Below, in pieces: positions 1 to 11,460 of a stretch of 64,000 bases of DNA. The stretch spans positions 137,633,121-137,697,120 of the forward strand of contig NC_085139.1 of NCBI RefSeq assembly GCF_024139115.2, read 5' to 3'. Each line of letters begins with the position of its first letter. Position 1 is the stretch's first letter. Origin of the DNA: Armigeres subalbatus. Lineage: Eukaryota; Arthropoda; Insecta; Diptera; Culicidae. The notes under the pieces are model-generated. The model saw nothing but the letters and a program-made list of their open reading frames with translations, was not told the origin of the DNA and ran no database searches. Position numbers and translations under genes: made by a program.

Positions 1-599
1 GCATGTTCTGTCAATTAATATTTTTTTGCGAGCGTCTTAGGGGAAAATGTTACACGGTTTAAAAAAAAACATGTTCTGTCAAAACTACACGTTATACGTG
101 ATTTGTGAAAGGCTCCATGCGTAAGAGCATAATGACGGTATTCCTTCATATTTATCGTGTTTGAAATGTTCGTAATAAAACTAAACCTAAAATTATGTAG
201 GTTAGGAGAAAAAAGTGTCAAAATAATCGATAGGAAGGTAGGGAAAACCGAAATTCTCCACATTTTGATGAACCATCTACCATTTTGGCGAGGCAAAACG
301 CCAAAACCGGACTAAATTACAATGTACAACGCGTCTCCACGCCCTTTTCACACCAAAATGCTGATTCACCGACACGTGGTGCGTTGTTCTCTAAGAGCTG
401 CTAGCTAAAAGGCGTTTTGCCTCAGGCACGAAAATATCATCATTTTTTTTTCAAATATTGATAATATCAATATGGTTGAGATTTTCCACAATTTTGTAAC
501 AAATAAAATTTTCCTAGCCTATTTGAATTTCTTTTTGCAAAACTCATTGATCAAATGTTCAAATTTATCGCGAAGCTATTGTGCCCAAAAGAAAGCTTT
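1..599. other. Non-coding flank with a 13-bp inverted repeat
   Basis: No gene is visible. The 13-mer GAGGCAAAACGCC at 290-302 recurs as its exact reverse complement at 411-423, so 290-423 could be a small MITE or hairpin. No target duplication is clear. A short direct repeat (CATGTTCTGTCA) occurs at about 2-13 and 71-82. The frame open at 15-296 has no recognisable product. Confidence 0.35.
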
Positions 600-625
600 C
601 ATTCATTCATTTATTTAGTCTACAT

Positions 626-1069
626 CTATACAGATAACACTGAATCAACAATTTGACGCCACAATACACGGTTCGAGGCCGCATCTCTCCATCCTCGAAT
701 ACGCCCCACGCTCGCCAAGTCGTTCTGCACCTGGTCTGCCCATCTCGCTCGCTGCGCTCCACGTCGTCTCGTACCTGCCGGATCGGAAGCGAACACCATC
801 TTTGCAGGGTTGCTGTCCGGCATTCTTGCAACATGCCCTGCCCATCGTACCCTTCCGGCTTTAGCTACCTTCTGGATACTGGGTTCGCCGTAGAGCTGGG
901 CGAGCTCATGGTTCATTCTTCGCCGCCACACACCGTCTTCTTGTACACCGCCAAAGATTGTCCTAAGCACCCGTCTCTCGAATACTCCGAGTGCTTGCAA
1001 GTCCTCCTCGAGCATTGTCCATGTTTCATGTCCGTAGAGGACTACCGGTCTTATTAACGTCTTGTACAT
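626..1069 (-). pseudogene. LINE copy A: C-terminal domain
   Basis: This 147-residue frame starts MYKTLIRPVVLYGHETWTM and contains RVRWAGHVARMPDSNPAKMV and an Arg-rich WADQVQNDLASVGRIRGW end. This C-terminal block is common to a large group of arthropod APE LINEs. It reaches the natural stop shortly before the AATG tail and is the best preserved part of copy A. The same block occurs at 5.6-6.0 kb and at 29.0-29.6 kb. Confidence 0.85.
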
Positions 1070-1815
1070 GACACATTTGGTGCGGTGGCGAATCTTTTCG
1101 ACCGCAGTTTCTTCTGGAGCCCGTAGTAGGCCCGACTTCCACAGATGATGCGCCTTCGTATTTCACGACTAACGTTGTTGTCAGCCGTTAGCAAGGATCC
1201 GAGGTAGACGAATTCCTCGACCACCTCGAAGGTATCCCCGTCTATCGTAACACTGCTTCCCAGGCGGACCCTGTCGCGCTCGGTTCCACCCACAAGCATG
1301 TACTTTGTCTTTGACGCATTCACCACCAGTCCAACTTTTGTTGCTTCACGTTTCAGGCGGATGTACAGTTCTGCCACCTTTACAAATGTTCGGCCGACAA
1401 TGTCCGTGTCATCCGCGAAACAAATAAATTGACTGGATCTGTTGAAAATCGTTCCCGGCTCTCCGCATGACACCTTCAAGCGCAATGTTGAACAGCAGGC
1501 ACGAGATTCCATCACCCCGTCTTAGTCCCCGAGGCGATTCGAACGAACTGGAGTGTTCGCCCGAAATCTTCACACAGTTTTACACACCAAACCATCCACC
1601 GTTGCTTTGATCAGTCTAATAAGTTTTCCAGGGAAGCTGCTCTCGTCCATAATTTTCCATAGCTCTAAGCGGTCTATTCTGTCGTATGAACAGATGGTGC
1701 GTTGGGATCTTGTATTCACGGCATTTTTGAAGGATTTGTCGTACAGTGAAGATCTGTTTCGTTGTCGAGTGGCCGTCAACAAAGCCGGCTTGATAACTTC
1801 CCACGAACTCATTCA
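1054..1815 (-). pseudogene. LINE copy A: reverse transcriptase palm
   Basis: Two overlapping broken frames cover the palm. Residues FVGSYQAGFVDG are read near 1815-1750, and the catalytic FADD box (FADDTDIVGR) lies in the 153-residue frame at 1054-1515, followed by the thumb with LVVNASKTKYMLVGG. The middle section around 1520-1600 (the RQGD region) is in another frame. In an active LINE this domain copies the element RNA at a nicked target; here frameshifts separate its conserved blocks. Confidence 0.8.
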
Positions 1816-1852
1816 CTAATGGTGACAGACGACGGAAGATGTTCTGGGGATA

Positions 1853-2305
1853 TCACTTTGTAGGCGGCATTAGGATGGTGATCGCTCGAAAGTTCTCACA
1901 CTCCAGTTTGTCACCTTTCTTGTAGATGGGGCATATAACCCCTTCCTTCCACTCCTCCGGTAGCTGTTCGTTTTCCCAGATTCTGACTATCAGTTTGTGC
2001 AGGCAAGTGGCCAGCTTTTCCGGGCCCATCTTGATGAGCTGAGCTCCGATACCATCCTTACCAGCTGCTTTATTGGTCTTTAGCTGTTGAATGGCATCCT
2101 TAACTTCCCTCAAGGTGGGGGCTGGTTGGCTTCCATCGTCCGCTGAACTGACGTAGTCATCTCCTCCGCTGCCTTGACTTTCATTGCCTGTACTCTCAGC
2201 GCCATTCAGATGTTCCTCGTAGTGCTGCTTCCACCTTTCGATCACCACACGTTCGTCCGTCAAGATGCTCCCATCCTTATCCCGGCACATTTCGGCTCGC
2301 GGCAC
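1853..2305 (-). pseudogene. LINE copy A: linker and reverse transcriptase fingers
   Basis: This 150-residue frame carries the region before the polymerase palm: a segment with [20 protein letters not shown], then [20 protein letters not shown], the usual motif-1/2a block of LINE reverse transcriptases. The frame is lost at about 1853, where a small deletion replaces the join to the next block. It is not expected to make an active protein. Confidence 0.8.
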
Positions 2306-2345
2306 GAAGCCTTTGCGGGATGCGTTGAGCTTCTGATAGAAAAGA

Positions 2346-3728
2346 AAGCTTTAGTAGATTCGAATTAGTTAATTCGCACAGTTAACCCTCGGTAAGTTAC
2401 AGAAAATTACTAATATTATTTTCTTTTGGTTTTTAATTCGTCAAAACGAGTTGAAAGTTTTCAGATGTTTTTGAGTTCGCCAGAGCTGACCAATAAAAAA
2501 ACTGCTTTAAACTACCGAGTAAAGCCCGAGGTGGGAATTGCGTCGTAGCTAATCGCTTTATACAAATTTTCTTTTCTTATAAATTTTCTTGGAAGTGACG
2601 CCAAGTTTAGAAGAGGAATTAACTTCAATTATATCTAGTTTTTACCTAGGATAGGATGCGCCAAGTAGTCATTAAAAATCGTACCGATTTTCTGTCATAA
2701 TCGTACCGGTTGCTGATTGGTTGAAAATGACAATCGATTACTTCGATTGGTGGCGGCGCGTTTTTCGTAGGGCAGCATGTTATTAGTTTGGCCGTGTTGC
2801 TGGTTTGTAAAGTTGATATTAATCAAAACACGTAAATGGTTGAGTTAAAGTTTTTTGGGACAAAACTAATTTATATTGAACTGCAAATGCCATATAAATT
2901 TATCTAAAGGGTTGTACAGGTTTAAAACTGTTTATTTTAAGCGTTATCATTCACCTTTCTGTCATTTTCGATCTCAAAGTAATATTTTCATTAGCGAAAA
3001 CTTCTCTCTGTTAGTCTTTCGCCTCTCTCACATAAATAATGGATGGAACGGAAAGAAAAATATCAAGTTTTGATAAATGATATTTGGAAGATTTTGTACC
3101 AAATTAATTTGGATGCACTGGCAACCACCTCGTCAGAGCAAACGACTAAAAAACAACAAGGCAGTCTCAATTGAGTTGTCATCCTAGGTTTTTACCTTAA
3201 TTCGAAGTAAGTTCGTGAGGTGGATCGAAGTTAGCCGTGAGTGTGAGTGGTTGTGAAAAAAAGTGCTTGTCACAAAAACCGCTTGAAAAAATTAAATGGA
3301 CAAGAATTAAGTGGAAACAAGTTCTCGCCAAACGAAGTGGACCACGATTATTAGAGAAATTTGTTTAATGCACTGGAACCGCAGACGCAATACTTGAAGA
3401 TCGAAAATTTTCCATTACGTAACAGACTATACAATAGTGCTATTCCCAGGGAAAATTGACGAAACTCTTATCCTGGCGAAGTATTGATGTTTCAAGATTA
3501 GTGAAATTTGAAGATTATCGGAAGGTGCGAACATAGGTTACAATTGTCTACACCGAATGAGACATGGAATGTTCGGGGCCTGTATTATAGAATTTTGTGG
3601 ACAATTACTCCGATGAGATCCAACCATATCATTTTATACCGTGACGAACTATATGAAATAAGTATGTATATGTGTGTATGACTTTATGTGAATACTTTCC
3701 TTGAAAAGTTTAAGTTTTATAAGGAGAC
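2346..3728. other. Unrecognised spacer between inverted LINE copies
   Basis: About 1.4 kb of AT-rich DNA with no recognised gene. The only longer frame (2876-3073, plus) has no family features. A stretch at about 3170-3320, rich in GTG/GAA words with GTAAGT-like sites, resembles an untranslated leader, but nothing fixes it. Confidence 0.4.
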
Positions 3729-4026
3729 ATGAAATCATTTAATGTTATCTTTAGCATAGCTCCATCCCAAGAGGAGGAGTTTAGACCGACTATTGGAAAG
3801 TTCAGCGCTCACCGGCTGACGAACGAAAACGGCCTACGACCAATTGATTTTGCTGCCTCCAAGAATATGGCCATTCGCAGCACCTACTACCAGCACAGTC
3901 GTCAGTATCGATACACCTGAAGATTTCCACGGCAGACAGAATCACAAATCGGCAACGTTCTGATGGACCGCCCTTCTTCAACATTATCGACGTCAGGACA
4001 TATCGTGGCGCTAACATCGACATCTG
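3729..4026 (+). pseudogene. LINE copy B: C-terminal part of APE endonuclease
   Basis: Residues NENGLRPIDFAASKNMAIRS followed by a YRYT block match the second half of an apurinic-like endonuclease (the ENG..L.DF.A..N... region before the catalytic SDH). The expected D-H pair near 4010-4030 is degraded. The enzyme normally nicks target DNA to start reverse transcription. The N-terminal half of the domain is absent, so copy B is 5' truncated at about 3.73 kb. Confidence 0.7.
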
Positions 4027-4954
4027 GTGATGGTTAAACTGCGCCCAAAACTATCCGTCATCAACAATGTTCGGTACCGACGACCGCCGCGGTACGACCT
4101 AGAGCGACTGAAGCAACCTGATGTCGCCACTGCATACGCGCAGCATCTTGAGGCAGCGAGAAGGACGCAGCGCGGGCGGTCGAGCTGCAGCAATGTACCC
4201 GGCATAACGTGGAACGTTATAGACGGCAGCGGAGACAGCAGACCCGCCTTTTTCAGGAGAAGAAACGCCGCCTGGAAGAAACGGAGTGCGAGGAGATGGA
4301 ACAGCTGTGCCGTTCTCAAGAAACACGCAAGTTCTATCAGAAGCTCAACGCATTCCGCAAAGGCTTCGTGCCCCGAGCCGAAATGTGCCAGGATAAGGAT
4401 AGGAGCATCTTGACGGACGAACGAAAGGTGGAAACAGCACTACGAGGAACATTTGAATGGCGCTGAGAGTACAGGCAGTAAAAGTCAAGGCAACGGAGGA
4501 GATGACTACGTCAGTTCAGCGGACGATGGAAGCCGATGCAGCTGGTAAGGATGAAGATCGGAGCTGAGCTCATCAAGATGGGCCCAGAAAAGTTACCCAC
4601 TTGCCTGCACAAACTGATAGTCAGAATCTTGGAAACTGAACAGTTACCGGAGGAGTCGAAGGAAGGGGTTATATGCCCCATCTACAAGAAAGGCGACAAG
4701 CTGGAGTGTGAGAACTTAATGCCGCCTACAAAGTGATATCCCAGATCATCTTCCGTCGTCTGTCACCATTAGTGAATGAGTTCGTGGGAAGTTATCAAGC
4801 CGGCTTCGTTGACGGCCGCTCGACAACGGACCAGATCTTTACTGTACGGCAAATCCTTCAAAAATGCTGTGAATACCAGGTCCCAACGCATCATCTGTTC
4901 GTTGATTTCAAGGCGACGTACGAAAGTATAGACCGCGTAGAGCTATGAAAAATT

Positions 4955-5461
4955 ATGGACGAGAACAGCTTCCCTGGGAAGCTTAGCAGAATGATCAAAG
5001 CAACGATGGATGGTGTGCAAAACTGTGTGAAGATTTCGGGCGAACACTCCAGTTCGTTCGAATCGCGCCGGGGACTAAGACAAGGTGATGGACTTTCGTG
5101 CCTGTTGTTCAACATTGCGCTAGAAGGTGTCATGCGGAGAGCCGGGTGTTACAGCCGGGGTACGATTTTCAACAGATCCAGTCAATTTATTTGTTTCGCG
5201 GATGACATGGACATTGTCGGCCGAACATTTGCAAAGAATGCAGAGCTGTGCATCCGCCTGAAACGTGAAGCAACAAAAGTTGGACTGGTGGTGAATGCGT
5301 CAAAGACAAAGTGCATGCTTGTGGGTGGAACCGAGCGCGACAGGGCCCGCCTGGGAAGCAGTGTTACGATAGACGGGGATACCTTCGAGGTGACCGAGGA
5401 ATTCGTCTACCTCGGATCCTTGCTAACGGCTGATAACAATGTCAGTCGTGAAATACGATGA
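4955..5461 (+). pseudogene. LINE copy B: reverse transcriptase palm and thumb
   Basis: The 168-residue frame holds GLRQGDGLSCLLFNIALEGV and the catalytic box FADDMDIVGR, then VGLVVNASKTKCMLVGG. Upstream blocks are at 4536-4736 ([23 protein letters not shown]) and 4733-4948 (FVGSYQAGFVDG). A TAG at about 4946 and a TGA at 5459 interrupt the domain. The active-site aspartates are intact although the protein is not. Confidence 0.82.
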
Positions 5462-5559
5462 GGCATCATCTGTGGAAGTCGGGCCTACTGCGGGCTCCAG
5501 AAGAAACTGCGGTCAAAAAAGATTCGCCACCGCACCAAATGTGTCATGTACAAGACGCT

Positions 5560-5988
5560 AATATGACCGGTTGTCCTCTACGGACCTGAAACATGGACAA
5601 TGCTCGAGGAGGACTTGCAAGCACTCGGAGTATTCGAGAGACGGGTGCTTAGGACCATCTTTGGCGGTGTGCAAGAAGACGGTGTGTGGCGGCGAAGAAT
5701 GACCACGAGCTCGCCCAGCTCTATAGCGAACCCAGTATATAGAAGGTAGCTAAAGCCGAAAGGGTACGATGGGCAGGACATGTTGCAAGAATGCCGGACA
5801 GCAACCCTGCAAAGATGGTGTTCGCTTCCGATCCGGCAGGTACGAGACGGCGTGGAGCGCAGCGAGCGAGATGGGCAGACCAGGTGCAAAACGACCTGGC
5901 GAGCGTGGGGCGTATCCGAGGTTGGAGAGATGCGGCCTCGAAACGTGTATTGTGGTGTCAAATTGTTGATTCAGTGTTATCTGTTTAG
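5560..5988 (+). pseudogene. LINE copy B: C-terminal domain
   Basis: The same C-terminal block as copy A (ETWTMLEEDLQALGVFERR, then MPDSNPAKMVFASDPAGTRR, ending VLWCQIVDSVLSV) is spread over two frames with a break near 5745-5790. The conserved natural stop at about 5986-5988 precedes the AATG tail. Confidence 0.82.
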
Positions 5989-6012
5989 ATGTAGACCAAA
6001 TAAATGAATGAA

Positions 6013-8709
6013 TTGGATGGCGAAATCAAAAACGCGCGTCAACGAGTGAATGTTGGTGTTGCCGGTGAGTCTTAAGGAATTTATCCTCAATTTCGGACAT
6101 CTTATCATGAAAACATCATTACACCAAGGAGAAGTTAACGCTACTTTGTATTATCCTGAAAATACTGATTATTGAAAATTGGTGAAAGTTTGGAAATAAT
6201 CCCGTAGATGCATCGCAAGCACAAACATCAAAACCTAGCAACTTGCGGGTTTGAATCCAATGCTCAGTTCGAAAAAGATTTCACGCATAGCGGACACAGC
6301 TGCACAAACTCGCTGGAAGCAGTCTCAACGGAGAACTATTGCATCGGCGGTGATCGTCGGGGTGATTGCTGCAGATCATTCAACCTCAACGATGGCAGCG
6401 AAAGCCAAAAGTTCACAAGTAGCGTGGTCGACCATCAGCAGTAGCTAGTGGCCGTTGCCAACAGTAGTACTCATTTGTCGCAACGGTACTGCAGAAAGTA
6501 AATGTGGCCGTCGCCGACAGCAGCATCGCACAGTGAAATTTCAACGCAGGTTTTGAATAAACATTAAGATGCTATTGGTGATTATAAAAGCGCTTTGTGA
6601 GAAGAGCACTATGTTAAGAAAAGGTTGATTACAAAAATGGCGTCTGTTGCGGTCCCGCACCACAAGTAGAGATGCTGAAAGCGTATTATAAATGGCAGCG
6701 TTTTAGCGATAAATCATCGAGTGGCCACCGGACAGTAGCAGCACAGAGAAAAATTTCAACGCAAGGTGTTTTAAAGAGCGCCGAACATTTATAAGTTCGA
6801 ACCTTTGAGATAAAATTTCAAAAGGCGACGGCGGTCCACCGACGCCATAACATTTTCTATACTCCATGCTATTAACCAGAAATAAAATGAAATTCGGTAA
6901 TGGAAGTGGATATCATTTGACCACAATGCCAATATTCCGCAATAATCTACCAGTTGTTAAAAATACACCTTTCTATATGCATTGCATATCCTAGTAAATA
7001 AATTATCGGGTGAATTTTTTTTTCACACAATCAACCTCAGTATCTGGATCCCGGCTATGCAGTTTGTTATGAAGGATTCTAATGTACACATGATATCAAC
7101 CTCCCTTGGATGATATGCTATGCTATCAGCAAAGTATATCGTCGTTTGCAGCATGCACATCCGAGAATTGCATCCTTTCAAATCTTCTCAAATTAAATTT
7201 CCTAGCTGTCATGTGGGAACCATTCTTGCGCGGATTTCATGATAGTTTATATTCTCGTTATCCCTATTGCATCGCTTCCGTTTGAAATCTCTCTCAAGAT
7301 GACACAACACCTACCCAACGATGGCGGTTGAGGCAACGTATTTATTGAAACACTTTAAAGAATGATAGCACAATACATATGTAGCCTACATTAGAAATGC
7401 AAGAAAAGATCAATTTTAACATTTTGGTAGAACATCGCAACCGTGCGGAATCTACGCTTGGAAAATTCCTTTTATGAACCCCAACGGATCTACAAACTTA
7501 ACAACATAGCCAAGATCTCAATAAAATTAACTTTACGTTGCTATGTATTGTAACTAATCAGCTATCAAATGTAATTTTTACCCAAATTAAAATTTGCTCA
7601 GCTGAAAAGAATGAATGTGCTTCAAGATTGAGTAAAATACTTATGTGGAATTTCAATTTGAATCAATTTGGAATACAAAATGTTTGTGCACCAGAATTGC
7701 TAAAGAAACAGATTAATCCACACAGCGGTGATGATGAGTATCTCGTTCATTGTAAAAGTTAATGAGGAAAGCAGATTGTATATGTAGGTCGGATAGCACT
7801 TTAATAGATAGATGCTAAATTCCCTATGCTGTAAAAACTAAATAATCGCGTTTAAGCTCGTACCTTCAATTACGATTAAAGTGTAGCTTTACGGCAATCT
7901 ACGTATAGGAACAGTATCACTATGCATGCACAACAATAGTAGGTATGCAAAATTCAATAATTTGGTTCCCTAACGGCCATCCACAGAACGCAACTTATTC
8001 TTGCCGTCCATCGCCTGTCAGTTGCAACACCCTCGTCGACATCTCTCGTACTCACCATTTCGGTCATGAGTTGCACATGTATATCTAATTTCACACATTC
8101 TTAATCTCACTGATGCAATTTATCATGTTGAGTTGGGCATTCCTCTTCTTCGCTCAGCGCGACGATGCCAGTATGACTGAATCCGCTGGGTAAAAGCCCT
8201 CGAGGTTAGAGCAGTGTGTGCTCTCGGACTTGACGCTCGGCCACCCGCCCATGTGAACCAGGAACTATTTTCTGCACTAGTGATGGTATGTGCAGTACCT
8301 ACATACTATCTATCAGTAAATGCTGTAAGTAGGGATGAAGCAACAGGAACCTGTAATAACGCCACCGTCACATTAATAAACTTTCATCGTTTTCCTTAGA
8401 AACGAGTTGTATAATCTTGTACTTACCGTCTTACCTGCAGTTTTATCTGCAACAAGTATAATGGAAGCTGGTTTTAATGCTACGTGCATGGCATACGGTC
8501 ATTGTCCTGTGGTACTGATGTTGTTACTATTGCTTTTCACGGAATACGTTGCCACCTGATCAGTACTGGTAACGTCATAAGTTCAATGCGACAGCGAAAA
8601 ATGGATACATTGGCTTCTAGAATCCGTACGAAAATGATGCGAATTTCTAATATGATAAAAATTTGATTTGTAAAATAATAAAGCTGCATAATACTTTTTT
8701 GTTATATCC
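6013..8709. other. No recognised gene (2.7 kb)
   Basis: I see no conserved protein, RNA gene or clear repeat boundary. There is a good splice-donor-like site (CCG/GTGAGT) at about 6065. Repeated GCCGTCGCC/GACAGCAGCA words at 6440-6760 suggest an old repeat. Short frames at 6208-6448, 7538-7762 and 8214-8399 have no family features. Confidence 0.4.
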
Positions 8710-8970
8710 GAGGGGCTTGGAAGCAGAGGGGTGTAAGTGATATTTTGGTTAAAATTGAGCTGACTTCTACAAGAAATGCTTTGGCTCCCAAACTTTGCGG
8801 CAATATGTTGATGTAGCTTGTACAATGTTTATAAACAATGTGAAAACTCACAGAAAATTATTGATGAAATTATCAATTTGGATGAAACAAAAAATTGTTT
8901 AGAAACTTTGCACCCATTTTTCTCAAAACTATTTTTTTGTCACTTACATCCCTTTGCGTTTGACCCCCTC
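8710..8970. mobile_element. Possible MITE with imperfect terminal inverted repeats
   Basis: The left end (GAGGGG ... GTGTAAGTGA, 8710-8740) pairs imperfectly with the right end (TCACTTACATCCC ... CCCCTC, 8940-8970) over about 31 bp. The 200-bp interior is AT-rich and non-coding. I could not identify a target duplication, so the superfamily is unknown. Confidence 0.4.
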
Positions 8971-9707
8971 ACAGGACCCATCCAGAACAAAACCTAACGC
9001 GTTTTTAGAAGAATGCCGATTGTAGATGTTCAATGCAAATATCGTGACGAAGGGAGATGGTGGTTTGAATATTGCCAATTTCTGCTTGATATAAGGTAAC
9101 CTGTTTGTCACTTCATCTCATAACTCCCATGTTCATCCTATCAAAAACAAAGCAATGAAATGGAAAACGGTTAGTTTCATATTTTTGTGATATTTTTCAT
9201 TAGTGAGCTCGCATGTTAGCAAAAAAAAAGCGACGAGATAGGCGCAGTATTTCTTTGTTTTGCGATGAGATGAATAAACGTTCAGTGAGATGGAAAACGG
9301 AACAGTTCTCCTACGTTATGGATAATTCTTTGCAGAACAGAACAATTCAACACAATATGATAGCAAACAACCAACAAACAAAGTATTTAAAATCTTTTAT
9401 TATGATTGAAATTGTGGAAAATAATACAAAATTATTATTAGTAATGCCAATAAGAAGAAGAACATTACGTTGCAAATAGGAAAGCCATTTTAAAATACTT
9501 GTATGTAATAATATTTGTAAACTACAATGATCTGTCATTTAATTTTTTATATTTTTTATCTACGAGTCTTTCGGCCCGTGGTTGGCTCGTCTCGGGTGGT
9601 CTGTAATAAAAATTCATAGATATTGAAAGAAATTGCAATCAAGTTCCTGGAGCCATGATAGCCTTCGGATCAGGATGATCCATCCAAACAAACAAGAAGG
9701 TAATGAG

Positions 9708-9740
9708 ATACGACAAGTATACCGTGTTGAAAACAACAGT
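9708..9740 (+). pseudogene. 5S rRNA-like sequence, left part
   Basis: ACGACAAGTATACCGTGTTG and following bases resemble the 5' third of insect 5S rRNA (ACGACCATACC then a GTTGAA-type stretch). The sequence runs straight into the BEL/Pao left LTR and resumes at 16476, so the retrotransposon split a single 5S-like copy. It starts a few bases inside the expected 5' end, and mismatches make a functional gene unlikely. Confidence 0.65.
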
Positions 9741-10183
9741 TGTTAGGTGGAGGCGTTCGGGACATCATTGAAAACACTTTCTGAAGTAAGTTGTCAGCAA
9801 ACTCAAAACTAGAAATATATTTATTTTAGTTGTTTAAATTGAGCAAACAGTTATGTAACTCACAAACTTAGTTTCCTTCTTTAAATTCTGCCCAAAAACC
9901 TTTCCAACTAACAATACTTTGCACCAGTAAGCTTTCTACTTCGAGGATTTCTTTTCCTTTCCACGGTTTCCTCAGAAACGATAATTCTGTGCTTCTATTT
10001 CCAGCTAATTACAAGTCTAATTCACTACTAATATTCAATAAATCGTGCAATTCGTTCAACTTAACAAAGATGTCAGCGCCCTGTGTTTACATCATTTCAC
10101 CTCGTACATACAACCACCACACTGTTCTCAATGCGAATACAGGTTGCGTTCACGGCTCCGACCCTTTCTATCCCGGCGTAACA
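9741..10183 (-). repeat. BEL/Pao 3' LTR
   Basis: A 443-bp repeat beginning TGTTAGGTGG and ending GGCGTAACA in plus orientation. It is the 3' LTR because the element is on the minus strand. By eye it is identical base for base to 16028-16470. An AATAAA on the plus strand (about 10036) is not on the element's coding strand. Confidence 0.95.
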
Positions 10184-10195
10184 TCCCCCAGCCCG
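10184..10195 (-). promoter_or_regulatory. Polypurine tract
   Basis: Directly inside the 3' LTR, the minus strand reads CGGGCTGGGGGA, a purine-rich run ending at the LTR edge. This is where plus-strand DNA synthesis would start during reverse transcription. Position and composition fit; no other candidate lies near. Confidence 0.75.
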
Positions 10196-10234
10196 TAAGC
10201 CGTCGTGACGATGATCACGTTAGGCTTACTTGCC

Positions 10235-11335
10235 TCATCCGCCGATCTCTAGAACAGCTAATTTTGCAACTGCTCGTTTTTTCACACCTGTGCTAGTCCG
10301 CACCATCACCGACCGTATTCTTCCGTCTTCTCCAATAAATACGTTCTCAATAACTCCACGTTCCCAATTTCTTCGCTTTTCCGTATCTGCTACATACACC
10401 AAATCTCCAACAGCTATCGGTTTCCTTTCTTCGAACCATTTCGTTCTTCGATTCATCGTGGGCAGATATTCCCGTTGCCAACGACTCCATAACTCTTCCG
10501 CCAGATACTGTGCTTGACTGTAACTGCTACGTAACCTGTCTGCCAACTCAACCGGATTACGCGACGGTATACCCTCTACCAAAGAGCAACTCCTTAAAAA
10601 ATGGTTCGGAGTTAAAGCCTCTTTGTCTTCTTGTACGTTAGTAGATACATACGTTAACGGTCGCGAGTTGATCAAATTCTCAGCTTCCACAAGTGCTGTT
10701 TGCAGAATTTCATCAGTCAATTTCTCCCCATTTATGAATACCAACATCGCCTCCTTCACAGAACGAACCATGCGTTCCCACACTCCTCCCATGTGTGGGG
10801 CAGATGGGGGATTGAACGTCCACGATGTCTCTGCGCCGGTAAACGTATCGGCACATACAGAGTTGATTGCCCGTATCTGTTCTGCCAAATCTTTGCTTGC
10901 TCCTATGAAATTGGTCCCATTGTCGGAGAAAATTTCAAGTGGACTTCCTCGCCGCTTCACGAATCTTCGAATTGCCATTTTACAAGACTCGGTTGTCAAG
11001 CTGTGCACTAATTCCAAGTGAATGGCTCGCACCGTCATACAGGTGAATAACGCAACCCATCTCTTCTCACGTCTTCTTCCAACCGTCACTTCCAGTGGTC
11101 CAAAGTAATCTAATCCGGTGTACGAAAATGGGTGCTCATTGACCGCCATTCGAGATTTCGGAAGTGGTGCCATTCTAGGGACTATTGGTTTCGCCTTTTG
11201 TATCTTACACCACAAGCAATCTCGAGCGACCCTTTCGGCCAAAGACCTTAGACGTGGGATATAAAATCGCTGAAGCACTTCATTAACCACCATCTCTCGA
11301 CTTCCATGAGCACATTGTTGATGGTAAAATTCCAC
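10235..11335 (-). CDS. BEL/Pao integrase region of pol
   Basis: 366 residues. The start holds the HHCC zinc-binding region (H at about 5 and 10, then CLWC near 40). The catalytic core has D in GLDYFGP (about residue 75), D in FSDNGTNF (about 138) and E in WERMVRSVKEA (about 190), the D,D,E set of retroviral-type integrases. The C-terminus (WQREYLPTMNRRTKW ... GDLVYV) matches the DUF5641 tail of Pao integrases. The annotated start is only the first Met after a frame break; the protein should be continuous with upstream pol. It joins the cDNA to the target, giving the 5-bp duplication seen at the element ends. Confidence 0.92.
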   Translation of the reverse strand: MEFYHQQCAHGSREMVVNEVLQRFYIPRLRSLAERVARDCLWCKIQKAKPIVPRMAPLPKSRMAVNEHPFSYTGLDYFGPLEVTVGRRREKRWVALFTCMTVRAIHLELVHSLTTESCKMAIRRFVKRRGSPLEIFSDNGTNFIGASKDLAEQIRAINSVCADTFTGAETSWTFNPPSAPHMGGVWERMVRSVKEAMLVFINGEKLTDEILQTALVEAENLINSRPLTYVSTNVQEDKEALTPNHFLRSCSLVEGIPSRNPVELADRLRSSYSQAQYLAEELWSRWQREYLPTMNRRTKWFEERKPIAVGDLVYVADTEKRRNWERGVIENVFIGEDGRIRSVMVRTSTGVKKRAVAKLAVLEIGG

Positions 11336-11339
11336 CAGC

Positions 11340-11460
11340 TTTTTGAAATTATATGCTGTTTTGGTAGAATAATTGGAAATCTCACATCAAATGCCGTATA
11401 GCTTGCTACTTTCGTTCTACCTTCCATTCGCAATACACCGAATTCGTCCAAAACGGTGAA
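11340..11460 (-). pseudogene. Frame-broken joint between RNase H and integrase
   Basis: Between the end of the large pol frame and the integrase frame, about 40 residues continue in a third frame (DEFGVLRMEGRTKVASY), a block normally found just before the integrase zinc finger in Pao elements. Two indels, at about 11455 and about 11340 (next to a run of five T), therefore interrupt pol. They could be real mutations or consensus errors. Confidence 0.75.

Larger units (their letters stand above)
600..2345 (-). mobile_element. APE-type LINE, copy A (RTE-like, decayed)
   Basis: A non-LTR retrotransposon body reads on the minus strand from about 2345 (5' side) to 600 (3' end). The 3' end is a short tandem tail of AATG units next to AATAAA-like sequence, typical of RTE-type LINEs, which end in short repeats rather than long poly(A). 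Copy A shares its whole coding order with copy B at 3.7-6.0 kb in the opposite orientation. It starts inside the reverse transcriptase N-terminal region, so the endonuclease is missing. Frameshifts and small deletions split the protein into at least four frames. The clade call (RTE-like) is my inference; that it is a LINE is certain. Confidence 0.85.
3729..6012 (+). mobile_element. APE-type LINE, copy B (RTE-like, decayed)
   Basis: A second copy of the LINE family of copy A, on the plus strand. It retains the end of the endonuclease (3729-4030), the linker (4027-4466), reverse transcriptase (4536-5461) and C-terminal domain (5560-5988), and ends in AAATAAATGAATGAAT at about 6012. Short deletions, for example near 4470-4540 and 4710, and several frameshifts break it. 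A and B lie 3' ends outward, which could form a snapback transcript if read through. Confidence 0.88.
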
